Assembly (NCBI GenBank): GCA_016286585.1
Contig: JAEETC010000021.1
Span: 1 to 33,395, forward strand
DNA from: Prevotella sp.
Lineage (GTDB): Bacteria > Bacteroidota > Bacteroidia > Bacteroidales > Bacteroidaceae
Reading direction: 5' to 3'
DNA: 33,395 nucleotides
Shown here: in pieces, positions 31,811-33,395 of the stretch
Layout of the letters: each line of letters begins with the position of its first letter
How positions within the stretch are numbered: the first letter of the stretch is position 1
The notes under the pieces: generated by a model
Databases searched by the model: none
Told to the model about the DNA's origin: nothing
What the model saw: only the letters and a program-made list of their open reading frames with translations
Made by a program: the position numbers and the translations under genes

Positions 31811-33395
31811 ATGCGACAGAAATTTGTATTCACCCTTATCGCCCTGCTTACCACCACCATGGTGTGGGCTGCCTCTGGAAACTATGGCACCAGGCTGGTG
31901 TTTGCTACTCCCAATAGTTCGGTCATCAATGTAGTGAGAAAACAGACTGGCCTTGCGCTGATAGACGCCAAGAAGCTGGTGGAGCAAGCACCATGCTATG
32001 TGTTACAGAATATCACGCTTGAAGAGGCACAGGCGCTGGCCAATGCGCTGAATGATGCTGGGGCGACGGCTCGGGTGGTAGATATGACGACGGGGAGGTA
32101 CTTCAAACAGCCCTCGGAAGAGAAATCTTGCTACTTCGATGTCAACGGTGCCTACTTCGGCCCTGAAGAGGAGTATCTGAAGGGGGCCGGCAACTATCAG
32201 TATCAGGGTGCCTATTTCACGGGCGACTATCCCAGTCCGTTCAAGACCTATTTGGGCAAGACCGATGAGGAGATTCAGCAGAAGCTCGACCAGATGTGGA
32301 ACCATTATTTCAAGGGTAATGACAACTCGAAGGTTTATTACGACAAGGGTACTGAAGCCTACATCAAGGACATCAACAACTGCGATGTCCGTTCCGAGGG
32401 GATGTCGTATGGCATGATGATCTGCGTGCAGACCAATCATAAGGAGGAGTTTGACAAGCTTTGGGCATGGGCCAAGAACCACATGTGGCACAAGGGTGGC
32501 GGCTGGGACGGCTATTTTGCGTGGCAACGTTCAGAAAACGGCTCTGGTGGTGACGACAACTGCGCCCCTGACGGCGAGATGTATTTCATGATGTCGCTGC
32601 TCCTTGCAGCTAACCGCTGGAATGACAGTTCCTACATGGAGGATGCGCAGTTAATCCTGGAAAAAATGTGGGAAAACCCGCAGCGCTCCCTTTTCAACCC
32701 CCAGCACTATGTCATCACGTTCCAGCCGCAGGGCAGCGAGAGGGATTTCTCTGACCCGTCGTATGACCTGCCGGCCTTCGTGGATCTGTTCTCTCGTTGG
32801 TCAACGACTAACAGGGATAAATGGACGACTGCAGCAAAAAATACCCGCACTCATCTGTATAATAGCTCGAACACCTCCTCGGGCTTGTTCCCTGATTATA
32901 GCAACTACGACGGAACGCCCCATAGTGTAAGCTATAACCTGAATTCTACAAAATATATGTACGACGCCATGCGCTGTGCCATGAACTTCGGTATGGACTA
33001 TTACCTGTTTGGTGTGGATAACAAGCGTCAGACGGAGATGGCTAAGCGGCTTATCGACTTCTTTGAGAAGGACGAGTATACGCATGCCCGCTTTAACTGG
33101 GACGGATCGAATCCCAGCGAGAGCTACACCCTGGGCGAAAAGGGCTGCAATGCTGTGGCATGCTATGCCCTGATGGAAATGCCAAGCTACGACGAAAAAA
33201 TCCAGAGAAACTTGCAGATGGCTTGGGATGCCAGCCTAATGACAGGTCAATATCGCTATTATGACGGCCTCGTACACTACCTGTCGATGCTCCATCTCTG
33301 CGGTGCTTTCAAGATATGGAAGAACATGAGCGAGGATATTGGCTGGAACTACGATGTCCACAAGGATAACAAGGTGAATGTTGCCGATGTTGTCG
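31811..33395 (+). CDS. Secreted GH8 glycoside hydrolase with N-terminal L7/L12-CTD-like domain, 3' end cut by window edge
   Basis: 528 codons are present from ATG 31811. The signal peptide is MRQKFVFTLIALLTTTMVWA. Residues 27-90 resemble the C-terminal domain of ribosomal protein L7/L12: SVINVVRKQTGLALIDAKKL and LEEAQALANALNDAGA align without gaps. The GH8 (alpha/alpha)6 domain follows (about 110-505) with general acid Glu196 in RSEGMSYGMM, Asp254 in CAPDGEMYFM and likely base Asp385 in KYMYDAMRCAMNFGMD. The first two are 58 residues apart, as in reducing-end xylose-releasing exo-oligoxylanase as I recall it. Endo- or exo-xylanase is most likely, but beta-glucanase is possible. The last visible residues (DVHKDNKVNVADVV) look like a dockerin-type calcium loop. 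It has its own promoter. Confidence 0.9.
   Translation, partial: MRQKFVFTLIALLTTTMVWAASGNYGTRLVFATPNSSVINVVRKQTGLALIDAKKLVEQAPCYVLQNITLEEAQALANALNDAGATARVVDMTTGRYFKQPSEEKSCYFDVNGAYFGPEEEYLKGAGNYQYQGAYFTGDYPSPFKTYLGKTDEEIQQKLDQMWNHYFKGNDNSKVYYDKGTEAYIKDINNCDVRSEGMSYGMMICVQTNHKEEFDKLWAWAKNHMWHKGGGWDGYFAWQRSENGSGGDDNCAPDGEMYFMMSLLLAANRWNDSSYMEDAQLILEKMWENPQRSLFNPQHYVITFQPQGSERDFSDPSYDLPAFVDLFSRWSTTNRDKWTTAAKNTRTHLYNSSNTSSGLFPDYSNYDGTPHSVSYNLNSTKYMYDAMRCAMNFGMDYYLFGVDNKRQTEMAKRLIDFFEKDEYTHARFNWDGSNPSESYTLGEKGCNAVACYALMEMPSYDEKIQRNLQMAWDASLMTGQYRYYDGLVHYLSMLHLCGAFKIWKNMSEDIGWNYDVHKDNKVNVADVV

Overview
The window looks like a chromosomal segment from a plant-polysaccharide-degrading Bacteroidetes, most likely a Prevotella-type gut or rumen organism. 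The evidence is SusC/SusD/SusE/SusF-type proteins, lipobox-bearing surface lipoproteins, Bacteroidetes promoters (-7 element TAnnTTTG, some with TTG or TTTG 20 bp upstream), and Prevotella-style short C-terminal tails (YDLxGRR...GIYIxxG). I saw no tRNA, rRNA, transposase, CRISPR array or phage gene.

Region 1 (1-16102) is a starch/alpha-glucan utilisation locus. The left arm reads leftwards as lacI, then an MFS sugar transporter, then a propeller-type membrane regulator that runs off the left edge. The right arm reads rightwards as susC, susD, susE-like, susF-like and two GH13 amylases, ending at a strong terminator. A perfect 16-bp LacI-type palindrome lies midway between the two divergent promoters, about 54-55 bp from each -7 element. 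A perfect 12-bp-stem hairpin separates susF from the amylases.

Region 2 (16151-28550) is a plant cell-wall cluster with no SusC/SusD pair of its own. It holds a monocistronic GH105, a leftward operon of two GH43 enzymes, and a rightward operon of GH5, a CE1-GH43 bifunctional enzyme and a GH3. Together these suggest attack on pectin side chains and arabinoxylan-type substrates. Promoters and terminators for most units can be read directly.

Region 3 (28627-31687) is the most unusual part. A lipoprotein of unknown function is followed 20 bp later by one continuous reading frame joining an ECF sigma factor, a transmembrane helix, a polar linker and an outer-membrane beta-barrel. If real, this is a single-polypeptide trans-envelope transcription factor.

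Region 4 (31751-33395) is a secreted GH8 enzyme cut by the right edge. Its N-terminus carries a domain strikingly like the C-terminal domain of ribosomal protein L7/L12, and its visible end looks like the start of a dockerin-type calcium motif.

A second theme is a set of short arrays with a 7-bp period, usually exactly four heptamers (28 bp). The heptamer sequence differs from place to place. The arrays sit at gene junctions and inside coding sequence just before the C-terminal tails of two secreted enzymes. One inverted pair flanks the regulator start codon and could form a 28-bp hairpin over its ribosome-binding region.
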